64,000 nt of DNA, from contig DATGIL010000003.1 of the NCBI GenBank assembly GCA_035295745.1, positions 1 to 64,000 of the forward strand, in the 5' to 3' direction. Origin of the DNA: JAIQFL01 sp035295745. GTDB lineage: Bacteria; Acidobacteriota; Terriglobia; Bryobacterales; Bryobacteraceae. Shown here piece by piece: positions 19,114 to 27,368 of the stretch (positions within the stretch are counted from its first letter, which is position 1; each line of letters begins with the position of its first letter). Below the pieces are notes generated by a model. That model worked only from the letters and a program-made list of their open reading frames with translations. It did not search any database and was not told the DNA's origin. Position numbers and translations under genes: made by a program.

Positions 19114-22100
19114 CTATGCAGATGCCGTTTCCCAAAAGAGGCTGCGGATAGGAGGGGCCGTCAGGAAGGTTTCCCGTAGAGGTTCGTCGGGCTCAAAAGA
19201 ACTGGCGATTTTCATGATCAGTTCCTTGGCGCGGGCGCGATGTTCTTCGGCCCTTGCCCGATTCCCTTCGTCCTCGCACAAATCTCCGGCGGTGCGGTGG
19301 ACCTGCCAGCCCGCAACGGGAACCTCATATTTCTCCAGAACTGCAAGGGCATTCTCGATATGCTCCCGCGCGGCACGCCCGTTTCTCTCCGCCCTGGCCA
19401 CTCGCGAATTGATTTCCCAGGCGAACGCCCGCAGGTTGGGATCGGCAACCGAGAGTGCGGATTTCAGGAAACCATCCGCCTCGCGTCGAGCGTTCGGAAG
19501 ATCGCCTGCGCTCAAGCGTGCCTCAGTCGCTCCCATTTCGGCGTGCATTCGCCAGTGCCAGTGAAGAAAGAATTTGGGTGTGATCCCGTAATCGCGGACT
19601 TGAGCAAACCAGTCCCAAGCCTTTTCGTGGTTCCCCTGAACGATCTCGGCATAACCAGCGGCAACCCGGGCCGCGGTCCGGGTCCAAATCGCATGCGATT
19701 CCACGTCGTTGGGCATGGTAATCTCGCTCACGCGGCGGACCCCCTCGAAATCGGAGCAACGGAGGCGCACCCACGCCTCGCCAAGGACCCACATCCACGC
19801 CTCGGACTCGTTTTTCCTGGCCAATTCCCTTTCTCTGCGAATGATTCGAAACATCTCTCCATACCTGCCCGAAGACAATAGAAAGAGGCCTTTCCCGCCA
19901 AGGGCAGCGGTATAGGCGGTCGGACCCGTCGCGTTGTCGATCGCGAAATCTGCCTCTTTCAGAGCCTCCGCATGCTCCCCTTGAAGCACTTGAACGTAGA
20001 TGTTGTAGGCATGCAAGGGAGAGGCGGGACCGGCCAGAGAACGAATAGTTCTCTTCGCACGCGCACAGACTTCCAGATCCTCCGCACTCCAGGAGTCGTA
20101 CAGCAGTCGGAAACAAGCTACCGCCAGATCTGTCCGCGCCAGGAGCAGGGGATCGGAAAGGCTTCGACTCGCTTGGAGCGCCCGTTCGCAGACGCTGCAG
20201 CCCGGCTCCTCACCGAGGAACCATGCCGGAAGAGCCATGTGTGTCAGGATTGTGACCTGTTCTTCTCGAAGGCCTGCCTGGGCCGCGAGGCCCGCCGCAG
20301 CCTCGTAGGATACGAGGGAAGCAGACATTTCACCGAGAGCGAATTGCGCGTCGCCGATTCGCTGATAAACCTGAATCTCCAGCTCAATGGTGGCGGGGCC
20401 TCGGCCGGAGATCAATTCCAGCGCCTGTCGCAGAACCTGAATGGAATCGCGGTAGGAAAATCGCGTAGCTGCATTTTGTGCCGCAAGCATCAAACACCGT
20501 GTAGCTCGTTCGTAGTCGCGGCCTTCTTCAAAGTGCAGTGCCAGTTCTGAGGCCAGCTCCGGTTTTCCGGCCATGCAGATCGGCATCAGTTTCTCGCCCA
20601 GGCTCAAATGGAGCTTGGATCGATGAAGGCCCGAGAGACTGCGATAGAGGGCCTGGCGGTAAAGGGAGTGCGCGAATTCATAATGCGCGGAAGGGGAACT
20701 GTTCGGCGCGTTGTGAATCCCGACCGGCCGAATGAACTGGTGCCGGTTCGCGAGTCTGTCGCAGCACTCTTCGACGGCAGCCGGAGAAAGGTCCAGCATG
20801 GCTGCAGCAGCCCAGACCGAAAAACGTTCTCCCGCGACACTGCCGCCCTGCAGGATACGCCGCTCGTCCGTACCGAGCTGCTCCATTTGAATCTCCAACA
20901 TCTGTTGCAGCGTTTCCGGGATGCCGAGGTAGACCTCGTGCAATGGCGCGGTCAGAATCAATCCTCCGTGCTCCTCTGCAATCAACCCCCGGCTGACCAT
21001 GTCCTGCACAATCGCGGTCATGAAAAGAGGGTTCCCGCCCGAATTCTGATGAATCAGATTCGCCAGACCTGGGGGAAGGCTCTCCGCCGCAAAGGTCTTC
21101 GCCAGGTAATCGGCCACATCGGACTCTTCGAGGCGCTCGATTGCAATTTCATTACACAGATGGCGCAGGAGTAAATCCTGCTTGAGGCCCTTCAACGGAC
21201 TTTGGGATAGAGCAACATCTACTGGGCGGTATGTGCCAAGCAGGAGCAACTGCGCCGGCTCCCTGCGGCGGGCAAGCGCAGAGATCAGATTCAACGTAGA
21301 ATGATCGACCCAATGCAGATCTTCCAAGATCACAACCAACGGCGTTTGCGCCGTAATCACTTCGAGTAACTCACAAATTTCTCGAACCATGCGCTCTCGG
21401 GTGGTTCCTAGAATCTCTCGCTGGAGCGACTCTCTTTGTTCGGGCTTGACCAAGGCTGGAAATTGAATCAGCCAGGTGGGAGCTCGCTGGCCGAGCGTCT
21501 GGATGAGAGACTTGTCCTCGGCGTTTTGCAGCAGGGAGCCAAGAGCCTCGAGCATTGGATAATAGGCTTCTATTCCTCCGAAACCCTCGATACACTGACC
21601 TCGCGCAATCCGGAGATTCGGACATCCATCTGCCTGTTTCTGAAATGCATCCACCAGCGTCGTCTTGCCTATGCCTGCTTCGCCCGTTACGAAAACCACC
21701 TGCCGCTGGCCATCCAACGCCTTTCGTAAATAGCCGTCCAGCCGCGCGAGTCCCTCCTGACGCCCTACCATGTTGCCGGCGGGTTGGGTTGCGAGCGCCA
21801 GACGGGAGGCTGGGCGGTCGTCCGTCACTGGAGCTATGAACTGATAACCGCGCTTGGGTAAGGTTTCGATAAATGCCAGTTGGCCCGGCCGATCTCCCAA
21901 GACCTTGCGGATTTCCAAGATGTACTTGCGGATGCCTTCTGGATTTACGTATGTTTGCGGCCAAAGCGCTTCCAGAAGTTCTTCGGGAGTGACCACGCGG
22001 CCGGTGTGTTCGACAAGGTAACGCAGCACGTCGAAGGCCTTGGGGGTCAGGGGTGCCCGCACGTCCGCATGCCACAAGCAATGGTTAAGCGTGTCCAGCC

Positions 22101-22122
22101 GGAAGGGCCCAAATGCTTTCAT
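19114..22122 (-). CDS. winged-helix regulator with AAA/NACHT-like ATPase and TPR region
   Basis: A 1002-residue protein in three parts. Residues 1-98 are a CadC/OmpR-type winged helix (LTPKAFDVLRYLVEHTGRVV, then RKYILEIRKVLGD and IETLPKRGYQF). Residues about 118-400 form a STAND-type ATPase with Walker A GEAGIGKTT (147-155) and Walker B VVILEDLHWVD. The rest is an all-helical TPR-like region. This is the arrangement of MalT/LuxR-type signal integrators and of the adenylate-cyclase-associated AAA family, here with the DNA-binding domain at the N terminus. It probably acts as an ATP-dependent transcription factor. Its inducer and targets are unknown, and no target is suggested by the neighbours. 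Confidence 0.88.
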   Translation of the reverse strand: MKAFGPFRLDTLNHCLWHADVRAPLTPKAFDVLRYLVEHTGRVVTPEELLEALWPQTYVNPEGIRKYILEIRKVLGDRPGQLAFIETLPKRGYQFIAPVTDDRPASRLALATQPAGNMVGRQEGLARLDGYLRKALDGQRQVVFVTGEAGIGKTTLVDAFQKQADGCPNLRIARGQCIEGFGGIEAYYPMLEALGSLLQNAEDKSLIQTLGQRAPTWLIQFPALVKPEQRESLQREILGTTRERMVREICELLEVITAQTPLVVILEDLHWVDHSTLNLISALARRREPAQLLLLGTYRPVDVALSQSPLKGLKQDLLLRHLCNEIAIERLEESDVADYLAKTFAAESLPPGLANLIHQNSGGNPLFMTAIVQDMVSRGLIAEEHGGLILTAPLHEVYLGIPETLQQMLEIQMEQLGTDERRILQGGSVAGERFSVWAAAAMLDLSPAAVEECCDRLANRHQFIRPVGIHNAPNSSPSAHYEFAHSLYRQALYRSLSGLHRSKLHLSLGEKLMPICMAGKPELASELALHFEEGRDYERATRCLMLAAQNAATRFSYRDSIQVLRQALELISGRGPATIELEIQVYQRIGDAQFALGEMSASLVSYEAAAGLAAQAGLREEQVTILTHMALPAWFLGEEPGCSVCERALQASRSLSDPLLLARTDLAVACFRLLYDSWSAEDLEVCARAKRTIRSLAGPASPLHAYNIYVQVLQGEHAEALKEADFAIDNATGPTAYTAALGGKGLFLLSSGRYGEMFRIIRRERELARKNESEAWMWVLGEAWVRLRCSDFEGVRRVSEITMPNDVESHAIWTRTAARVAAGYAEIVQGNHEKAWDWFAQVRDYGITPKFFLHWHWRMHAEMGATEARLSAGDLPNARREADGFLKSALSVADPNLRAFAWEINSRVARAERNGRAAREHIENALAVLEKYEVPVAGWQVHRTAGDLCEDEGNRARAEEHRARAKELIMKIASSFEPDEPLRETFLTAPPIRSLFWETASA

Positions 22123-22263
22123 CGACGGACTCCTGTCCGCATTTGGAGAAGGGAATCTCCACTTAAGGTATTGAGTCGTATTATAGCAGTCGCTTGTAAG
22201 CCAGCCGGCTCAAGTCAACGCCGGGAAAGCTTAGTACCTGGTTTCAGAAGTCCGTCGGGGTAT

Positions 22264-22660
22264 CGCTAAATCGCTTGCTGACGCGCGCGGCTCGCAAGCG
22301 CATCCATCGCCCCGAGCATAGGCAACGAGCCACGACCGTAAGGGAGTGATTCTTTCGGAGCGATTGGGACATCGCTTGCTGACGCGCGCGGCTCGCAAGC
22401 ACACGTATCCGCGAAAGCATTGGGGTAGCTACGAGCAGCGACCGTGAGGTGAGAAGCTGTGAAAATCGGACACCGCTTGCTGACGCGCGCGGCTCGCAAG
22501 CACACGTATCCGCGAACGTATTGGGGTAGGTCACGAGCAGCGACCGTGAGAAGCTGTGAAAATGCGGAGATCGCTTGCTGACGCGCGCGGCTCGCAAGCA
22601 CACGTATCCGCGAACGTATTGGGTAGCTACGAGCCACGACCGTGAGGGAGTGTTCTTGCC
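22264..22660 (-). repeat. four copies of the palindromic repeat family
   Basis: Four near-identical cores (cgcttgctgacgcgcgcggc on the plus strand) start at about 22270, 22372, 22470 and 22571. The first copy matches the 9.9-10.9 kb array closely in reverse orientation. The other three have a different spacer (cacacgtatccgcgaa) and flank. The open frames running through the block are artefacts of the repeat. The block lies between the promoter side of the large regulator and the M20 peptidase stop. Confidence 0.9.
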
Positions 22661-22720
22661 AAAAATACGACACGGTATTTCTGAGACGGTGTACTCAGTA
22701 GCTAAGCTAGGGGAGACAGT

Positions 22721-24166
22721 TTACTTCCCGGCCACTTCCAACAAGGTATTGGTGATCATCCGGAGGCCGCTTTCGAGCGACGCGATTGGTACCCGTTCAT
22801 CATTGCCATGCATACGTTCCAGATCCTGCGCGCTGATTGGATATGGGTAGATGCCGTAGACCGGAACGCCTCTGGCCCGCCACGCATATGCGTCGGTTCC
22901 TGCCTGGAACAGGTACGGTGTAATCCTCGCCTCGGGATATGTCAGCTTTGCATGTCTGACCAGCGCATCGTAAAGCGCTCCAGATTTCGGAGACTCCGTG
23001 CCTCGCGCCATCTGGCGCTGTGCCTGCATCGCCCTTTCCTGCTCCGGCGTGAGGGTGATGCGCATCGACGAAGAGGATGCCAGCGTCACCTCCACGCGTG
23101 GATCCTGGATGACGCTCTTGACCTCGGCAATCAACTCCTCGGCGGTGGTTCCGGGAATCGTACGGAAATTGATCGTGGCTTCGGCCGACCCCGGGATGAT
23201 GTTGCCGCGTAATCCCGAATTCAGTAGCACCGGTGCGATGGTATTGCGCATGATTGCGTGCAGCAACGGATTCTCGCTGATCGCACGATCGGCGGCGGCG
23301 ATCAGTGTGGGATCGCTGCTGGTCGCCAGGTTGCGGAAATGGGTCTTGAGCGGCTCGCTACTGGTTTCCGATAGCGTCAGAAAAAACTGGCGCGTCGTTT
23401 CTGTGAGCTTGGGCTTGGTCTCGTAATCCGAGAGCTTCGACAATGCGCGTGCCAGCATGAAAATGGCATTATCAGGGCGCGGCATGGAGGAATGCGTCGA
23501 AGTGCCGCGCGCCGTCAGTAGAAGCGAGACGCTCGATTTGTCCGCGGTGGAGATACTGACGTACTGTACCTTTCCCGCTGCATCCTGGATGATCCAGCCG
23601 CCTTCATTCAAGGCGAATTCACAATCGATTTTGTCCCAGGCCTTCTCTGCAAGATAACGGGTGCCGTACAAACCGCCTTCCTCATCGGCTTCGGCGACAA
23701 AGATGATATCGCGCGCCAGCGGCCGCTTCTGCTTCGCGATGTCGATCACAGCCTGGGCAAAAACCGCCAATCCGCCCTTAAAATCGATCGCGCCGCGGCC
23801 GTAGACATAGCCATCTTTGATGACTCCTGCAAATGGGTCTACGGTCCATCTCTCGCGCTCCACTCCGACCACGTCCTCATGGCTCGCGATCAGCACCGGG
23901 CGCTTGCTGCCATCGCCGCGCAGTCGCGCCACCAGGTGCGCCTTGCCGGGCTGTGGCGTGGGGATGATGTCGACTTCAAGGCCCAGAGGAACCAGCTTCG
24001 CTTGCAGGAACTCGGCCAGTTTGCCTTCATTCCCGGGAGGGTTGCTGGTGTCGATCCGGATCACTTCCGCCAGCAGTTGCGCGACTTCGGGGATGGTTTG
24101 GGATGCCGATTGCTGCGCCGCGGACAGCAACAGCGCGCAGGCTATCCAAACGCGAAACAGCTTCAT
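22721..24166 (-). CDS. secreted M20-family metallopeptidase
   Basis: A 481-residue protein with a signal peptide (about residues 1-22, ending ASQ). It carries M20 (ArgE/DapE/carboxypeptidase) zinc motifs: LIASHEDVVGVE, RGAIDFKGG, VAEADEEGG, a conserved LNEGGW and a late MHGNDERVP histidine. A dimerisation domain (about residues 230-370) interrupts the catalytic domain, as expected. It probably cleaves peptides or N-acyl amino acids outside the cytoplasm, and the substrate cannot be named. The closest pattern is the M20/M25/M40 group with long spacing, similar to PM20D1-like carboxypeptidases. It is divergent from the ACT-domain gene. Confidence 0.9.
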   Translation of the reverse strand: MKLFRVWIACALLLSAAQQSASQTIPEVAQLLAEVIRIDTSNPPGNEGKLAEFLQAKLVPLGLEVDIIPTPQPGKAHLVARLRGDGSKRPVLIASHEDVVGVERERWTVDPFAGVIKDGYVYGRGAIDFKGGLAVFAQAVIDIAKQKRPLARDIIFVAEADEEGGLYGTRYLAEKAWDKIDCEFALNEGGWIIQDAAGKVQYVSISTADKSSVSLLLTARGTSTHSSMPRPDNAIFMLARALSKLSDYETKPKLTETTRQFFLTLSETSSEPLKTHFRNLATSSDPTLIAAADRAISENPLLHAIMRNTIAPVLLNSGLRGNIIPGSAEATINFRTIPGTTAEELIAEVKSVIQDPRVEVTLASSSSMRITLTPEQERAMQAQRQMARGTESPKSGALYDALVRHAKLTYPEARITPYLFQAGTDAYAWRARGVPVYGIYPYPISAQDLERMHGNDERVPIASLESGLRMITNTLLEVAGK

Positions 24167-24279
24167 GGTTTGTACATGGTATCAGACGCGGCTACAGGGG
24201 ACAGTGGAACATCGCAGGCGACATTTTCATCGTTGCAATATACACTGGGAGGAGCACTATTGATGAAAAGGATCTGAAA

Positions 24280-24678
24280 ATGTTAAAACTCGAAGTTTAC
24301 TCAGTGGCGGTTCCCAACAAGCCGGGTAAAGGGGCGCAGTTGCTCAATGCCTTCAAAGAAGCCGGCGTGAATTTTGTTGGCATTTGGGGTTACCCGGTTA
24401 CCAAGACCAAGTCGAGGATCGACCTGGTTCCAGAAGACACTGCGCTCTTCAAGAAAGCTGCGAAACAACTCAAGATCGAACTGGGAAAAAAGCAGACGGC
24501 GTTCCATATTACCGGTGAAGACCATCCAGGAGTCGTCGCCGAGGCTCTGGCGAAACTAGCGGCGAAGGAGATCAACGTCTACGCGGTACAGGCCCTCTGC
24601 GCCGGCGACGGACGTTTTGGCGCGCTTATTCAAGTGGACCCGGAGGCCGTGAGTAAAGCTGCAAGAGCATTGGCGTAA
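24280..24678 (+). CDS. tandem ACT-domain protein
   Basis: A 132-residue protein starting at ATG 24280 with an aaaggat Shine-Dalgarno, a better start than upstream in-frame codons that would overlap the divergent M20 gene. Two ACT-like units are seen: YSVAVPNKPGKGAQLLNAFKEAGVNFVGIWGYP and AFHITGEDHPGVVAEALAKLAAKEINVYAVQAL. ACT domains bind amino acids and usually regulate enzymes. Free-standing pairs like this are common, with unknown targets. No amino-acid biosynthetic gene is adjacent. Confidence 0.85.
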   Translation: MLKLEVYSVAVPNKPGKGAQLLNAFKEAGVNFVGIWGYPVTKTKSRIDLVPEDTALFKKAAKQLKIELGKKQTAFHITGEDHPGVVAEALAKLAAKEINVYAVQALCAGDGRFGALIQVDPEAVSKAARALA

Positions 24679-24778
24679 ACTGCCACTATCGTCACCTGAG
24701 CGCCTGCATAGCGCCTGCAACCGGTCCGTCTACGCTCATCCAGCCCAACGACAGCGCCGTGGATATACTGATCTCACT

Positions 24779-26029
24779 ATGCGCTCCATTGTGTTGGTGT
24801 CCTTCCTCCTGGTGCCGGCCGCTGCGGCACAGCAGGCGCGATACGATTTGCTCCTCAAGGGCGGCCACGTGATCGACGCCAAAAGCAACATTGACGCCGT
24901 GCGTGACGTAGCCATCCTGGACGGCCGTATCGCGCGCGTGGCGGTCCAGATCGATTCCGCGGAAGCCAGGAAGGTGGTAGACGTCTCCGGATTGTACGTG
25001 ACTCCCGGCCTGATCGATATGCACGTGCACGTGTTCAAACGCAATGATCCGCCGATCACCATGAATGAGGAGGCCGTGCAGCCGGACGCGTTCTCGTTTC
25101 GCAGCGGAGTGACCACGATGGTGGATGCCGGCAGCTCGGGCTGGAAGGAGTTCCCGGAATTCCGCGACCGCGTCATCAAGAAAGCCAAGACGCGTGTACT
25201 CGCGTTCCTGAACATCGTGGGTGCCGGCATGGGTACCGGCCACGAGAATGAGGCTGCGGAGATGGATGCCGAGGCGGCGGCCAGGTGCGCCAAGGAGAAT
25301 CCGGGGATCATCGTGGGATTCAAATCGGCCCACTATGCGGGGCCCGGTTGGCCGTCTATCGAGAATGCGGTCAAGGCCGGCAACCTCGCCGGACTACCGG
25401 TGATGGTGGACTTCGGGCAGATCACCAGCGACCGCAACATCGAGACCCTGTTTATGGACAAACTGCGCCCGGGGGACATCTTCACGCACTGCTTTTCAGG
25501 TCATAGGGAGGAGGTGCTGGAAAGCGGCAAATTGAATCCGGCGATGGTGGAGGGGCGGAAGCGCGGCATTATTTTCGATATCGGTTTCGGACAGGCCAGC
25601 TTTTATTGGTACGTCGCGCTTCCGGCGTACCAGGCCGGCTTCTACCCCGATTCGATCTCCACCGACCTGCACACGAATAGCATGAATGGAGGCATGAAGA
25701 ACATCGATAACGTAATGGCAGACCTCATGGGCCTCGGCTCATCGTTTGCCGACGTGATCCGGATGGCCACCTGGGCTCCGGCGAAAGAAATCAAACGGCC
25801 GGGGTTGGGCAATTTGGATGTCGGAGCGGAGGCGGATGTGGCCGTGTTCAGGCTGGAGACGGGCCGATATGGTCTGCTCGATTCGGCTGGCGCCAGGATG
25901 GTGGGAACCCGGCGCATCCTCTGCGAGCTGACCTTGCGCAAAGGGGTGGTTTCCTGGGACCTGAATGGCGTGGCAAGCGAGGATTGGAAGGCCTTTCAGT
26001 ACAAGAAGGGGCCGTTCTTCAAGAAGTGA
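24779..26029 (+). CDS. secreted amidohydrolase/deacetylase-family metallohydrolase
   Basis: A 416-residue protein with a signal peptide (about residues 1-18). It has the amidohydrolase beta-strand cap (LLLKGGHVIDAKSN), the metal pair His82-x-His84 in DMHVHVFKRND, and a probable carboxylated lysine, Lys182 in VGFKSAHYAGPGW. A THCFSGH motif follows, with a late STDLHTNSMNGG loop. This matches the amidohydrolase/deacetylase group related to dihydroorotase, annotated in other bacteria as N-acyl-D-amino-acid or deacetylase-like enzymes. Most members are cytoplasmic, so the signal peptide is notable. The substrate is not known. Confidence 0.88.
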   Translation: MRSIVLVSFLLVPAAAAQQARYDLLLKGGHVIDAKSNIDAVRDVAILDGRIARVAVQIDSAEARKVVDVSGLYVTPGLIDMHVHVFKRNDPPITMNEEAVQPDAFSFRSGVTTMVDAGSSGWKEFPEFRDRVIKKAKTRVLAFLNIVGAGMGTGHENEAAEMDAEAAARCAKENPGIIVGFKSAHYAGPGWPSIENAVKAGNLAGLPVMVDFGQITSDRNIETLFMDKLRPGDIFTHCFSGHREEVLESGKLNPAMVEGRKRGIIFDIGFGQASFYWYVALPAYQAGFYPDSISTDLHTNSMNGGMKNIDNVMADLMGLGSSFADVIRMATWAPAKEIKRPGLGNLDVGAEADVAVFRLETGRYGLLDSAGARMVGTRRILCELTLRKGVVSWDLNGVASEDWKAFQYKKGPFFKK

Positions 26030-26345
26030 GAGTCATCCGAGCGAAGTTAAGATTTCCGACATGGGCACGGGCTGAGGCCACACGATCTTAGCGCCGCAGA
26101 TACCGCACGCGCCCTTCGCGTCCTGTCGTCTCGCAACCGTGGAAGCCTCTTAATTCTCCGAGCGCCCGGTGTGCTCCGATGCCAGTGGGCGCGGACGGCG
26201 GACGCGGCGGTTGGCATGCTGGTGGCTGACGATCAGGCGACCAGTGAACTTCGCGACCGATCGGCCTTGGTCGCAACCAAAGCCGCGAAAGGCATTAAGC
26301 TACTACCCTGGTACAATTGCGCGAGTGCCGAGCGAATCTAACTTC
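26030..26345. other. intergenic region, no gene seen
   Basis: About 315 bases lie upstream of the alpha/beta hydrolase. Open frames here have no recognisable protein features. A TACAAT hexamer at 26312-26317 lies 28 bases before the hydrolase ATG and could be a -10 element, though no -35 is convincing. Confidence 0.4.
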
Positions 26346-27356
26346 ATGGGCGTCCGGGTTGTTTCCAGGTGGTTTTGGCGTGCTTTGCTTACGATCCTCA
26401 CCTTGGTGCTCGCGACATTGGCCGTCTTCCGGATTCTAACTTTCGCCCGTGAGAGACAGACCGCGGAGCAAGCCGCTCCTGCTTCCGGCCGCTTTGTTCC
26501 CGCTGGAGATAAGAAGATCTACATAGCGGAAGTCGGTCCGAAGACAGGACTACCCATCGTCCTGATCCATGGATTTGGCGCCTGGAGTGAAACCTGGAAG
26601 CAGACCACTTCTGCTATATCCGCCCAGGGCATTCATGCGGTCGCACTAGACATGCCGCCATTTGGTTTTTCCGAGAAAATAACCGACGGGACGTTTTCCA
26701 GGCAGGCGCAAGCCCGAAGAATCATCGCAGTCTTGGATGCCTTACATCTCCAAGAGGCAGTCCTCGTGGGCCATTCCGTAGGCGCCCGCCCCACGGTCGA
26801 GGCGGCTCTCCTGGCGCCGGAACGGATCAAAGGCCTGGTTTTGGTCGACGCCGCCCTAGGCTTCGGCGACAGTCGCGAGTTCGACCAGAACCACCCGACA
26901 TTTTTCACGCGGGCGTTTTACTCGCTTCATCCCTTGCGCAATGCAGTCCTGTCTGCCACGGCCACCAATCCGCTAATGACCAAGAGACTCCTGAGCACGT
27001 TTGTGGCTGATCCAGCCGTCTTGACGCCGTCTCTGTTATCCATTTACCAGAAGCCATTTTCAGTGAAGGACTCAACTAACCGCCTGGGGGATTGGTTAAA
27101 GGTCTTATCCGTCGATGAAGACACCTCAATCTCCAGCAGGCTCGCCAATCTTTCCAAACTGACAATGCCGACTTTGCTGATTTGGGGTGACAAAGACACC
27201 ATCACCCCTCTCTGGCAGGGAGAAACGCTGCAGCGAACCATTCCCAAAAGCTCTTTGACCGTACTCACGGGCTTGGGGCACATCCCACAAATCGAAGACT
27301 CCGCCCAGTTCAACCGCGCGCTGCTGCCATTCGTCGTCCAGCGGGCACGAAGATGA
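26346..27356 (+). CDS. membrane-anchored alpha/beta hydrolase
   Basis: A 336-residue protein from the ATG at 26346, just before a membrane segment or uncleaved signal (FWRALLTILTLVLATLAVF, about residues 9-27). The alpha/beta hydrolase fold follows: the oxyanion-hole strand IVLIHGFGAWSETW, nucleophile elbow GHSVGA (Ser near residue 143), acid LLIWGDKDTITP and catalytic His in LTGLGHIPQIED. It belongs to the broad esterase/haloperoxidase-like group, and the substrate cannot be assigned. It is convergent with the giant alpha-2-macroglobulin gene, with 12 bases between stops. Confidence 0.9.
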   Translation: MGVRVVSRWFWRALLTILTLVLATLAVFRILTFARERQTAEQAAPASGRFVPAGDKKIYIAEVGPKTGLPIVLIHGFGAWSETWKQTTSAISAQGIHAVALDMPPFGFSEKITDGTFSRQAQARRIIAVLDALHLQEAVLVGHSVGARPTVEAALLAPERIKGLVLVDAALGFGDSREFDQNHPTFFTRAFYSLHPLRNAVLSATATNPLMTKRLLSTFVADPAVLTPSLLSIYQKPFSVKDSTNRLGDWLKVLSVDEDTSISSRLANLSKLTMPTLLIWGDKDTITPLWQGETLQRTIPKSSLTVLTGLGHIPQIEDSAQFNRALLPFVVQRARR

Positions 27357-27368
27357 CCTTCGCACACT

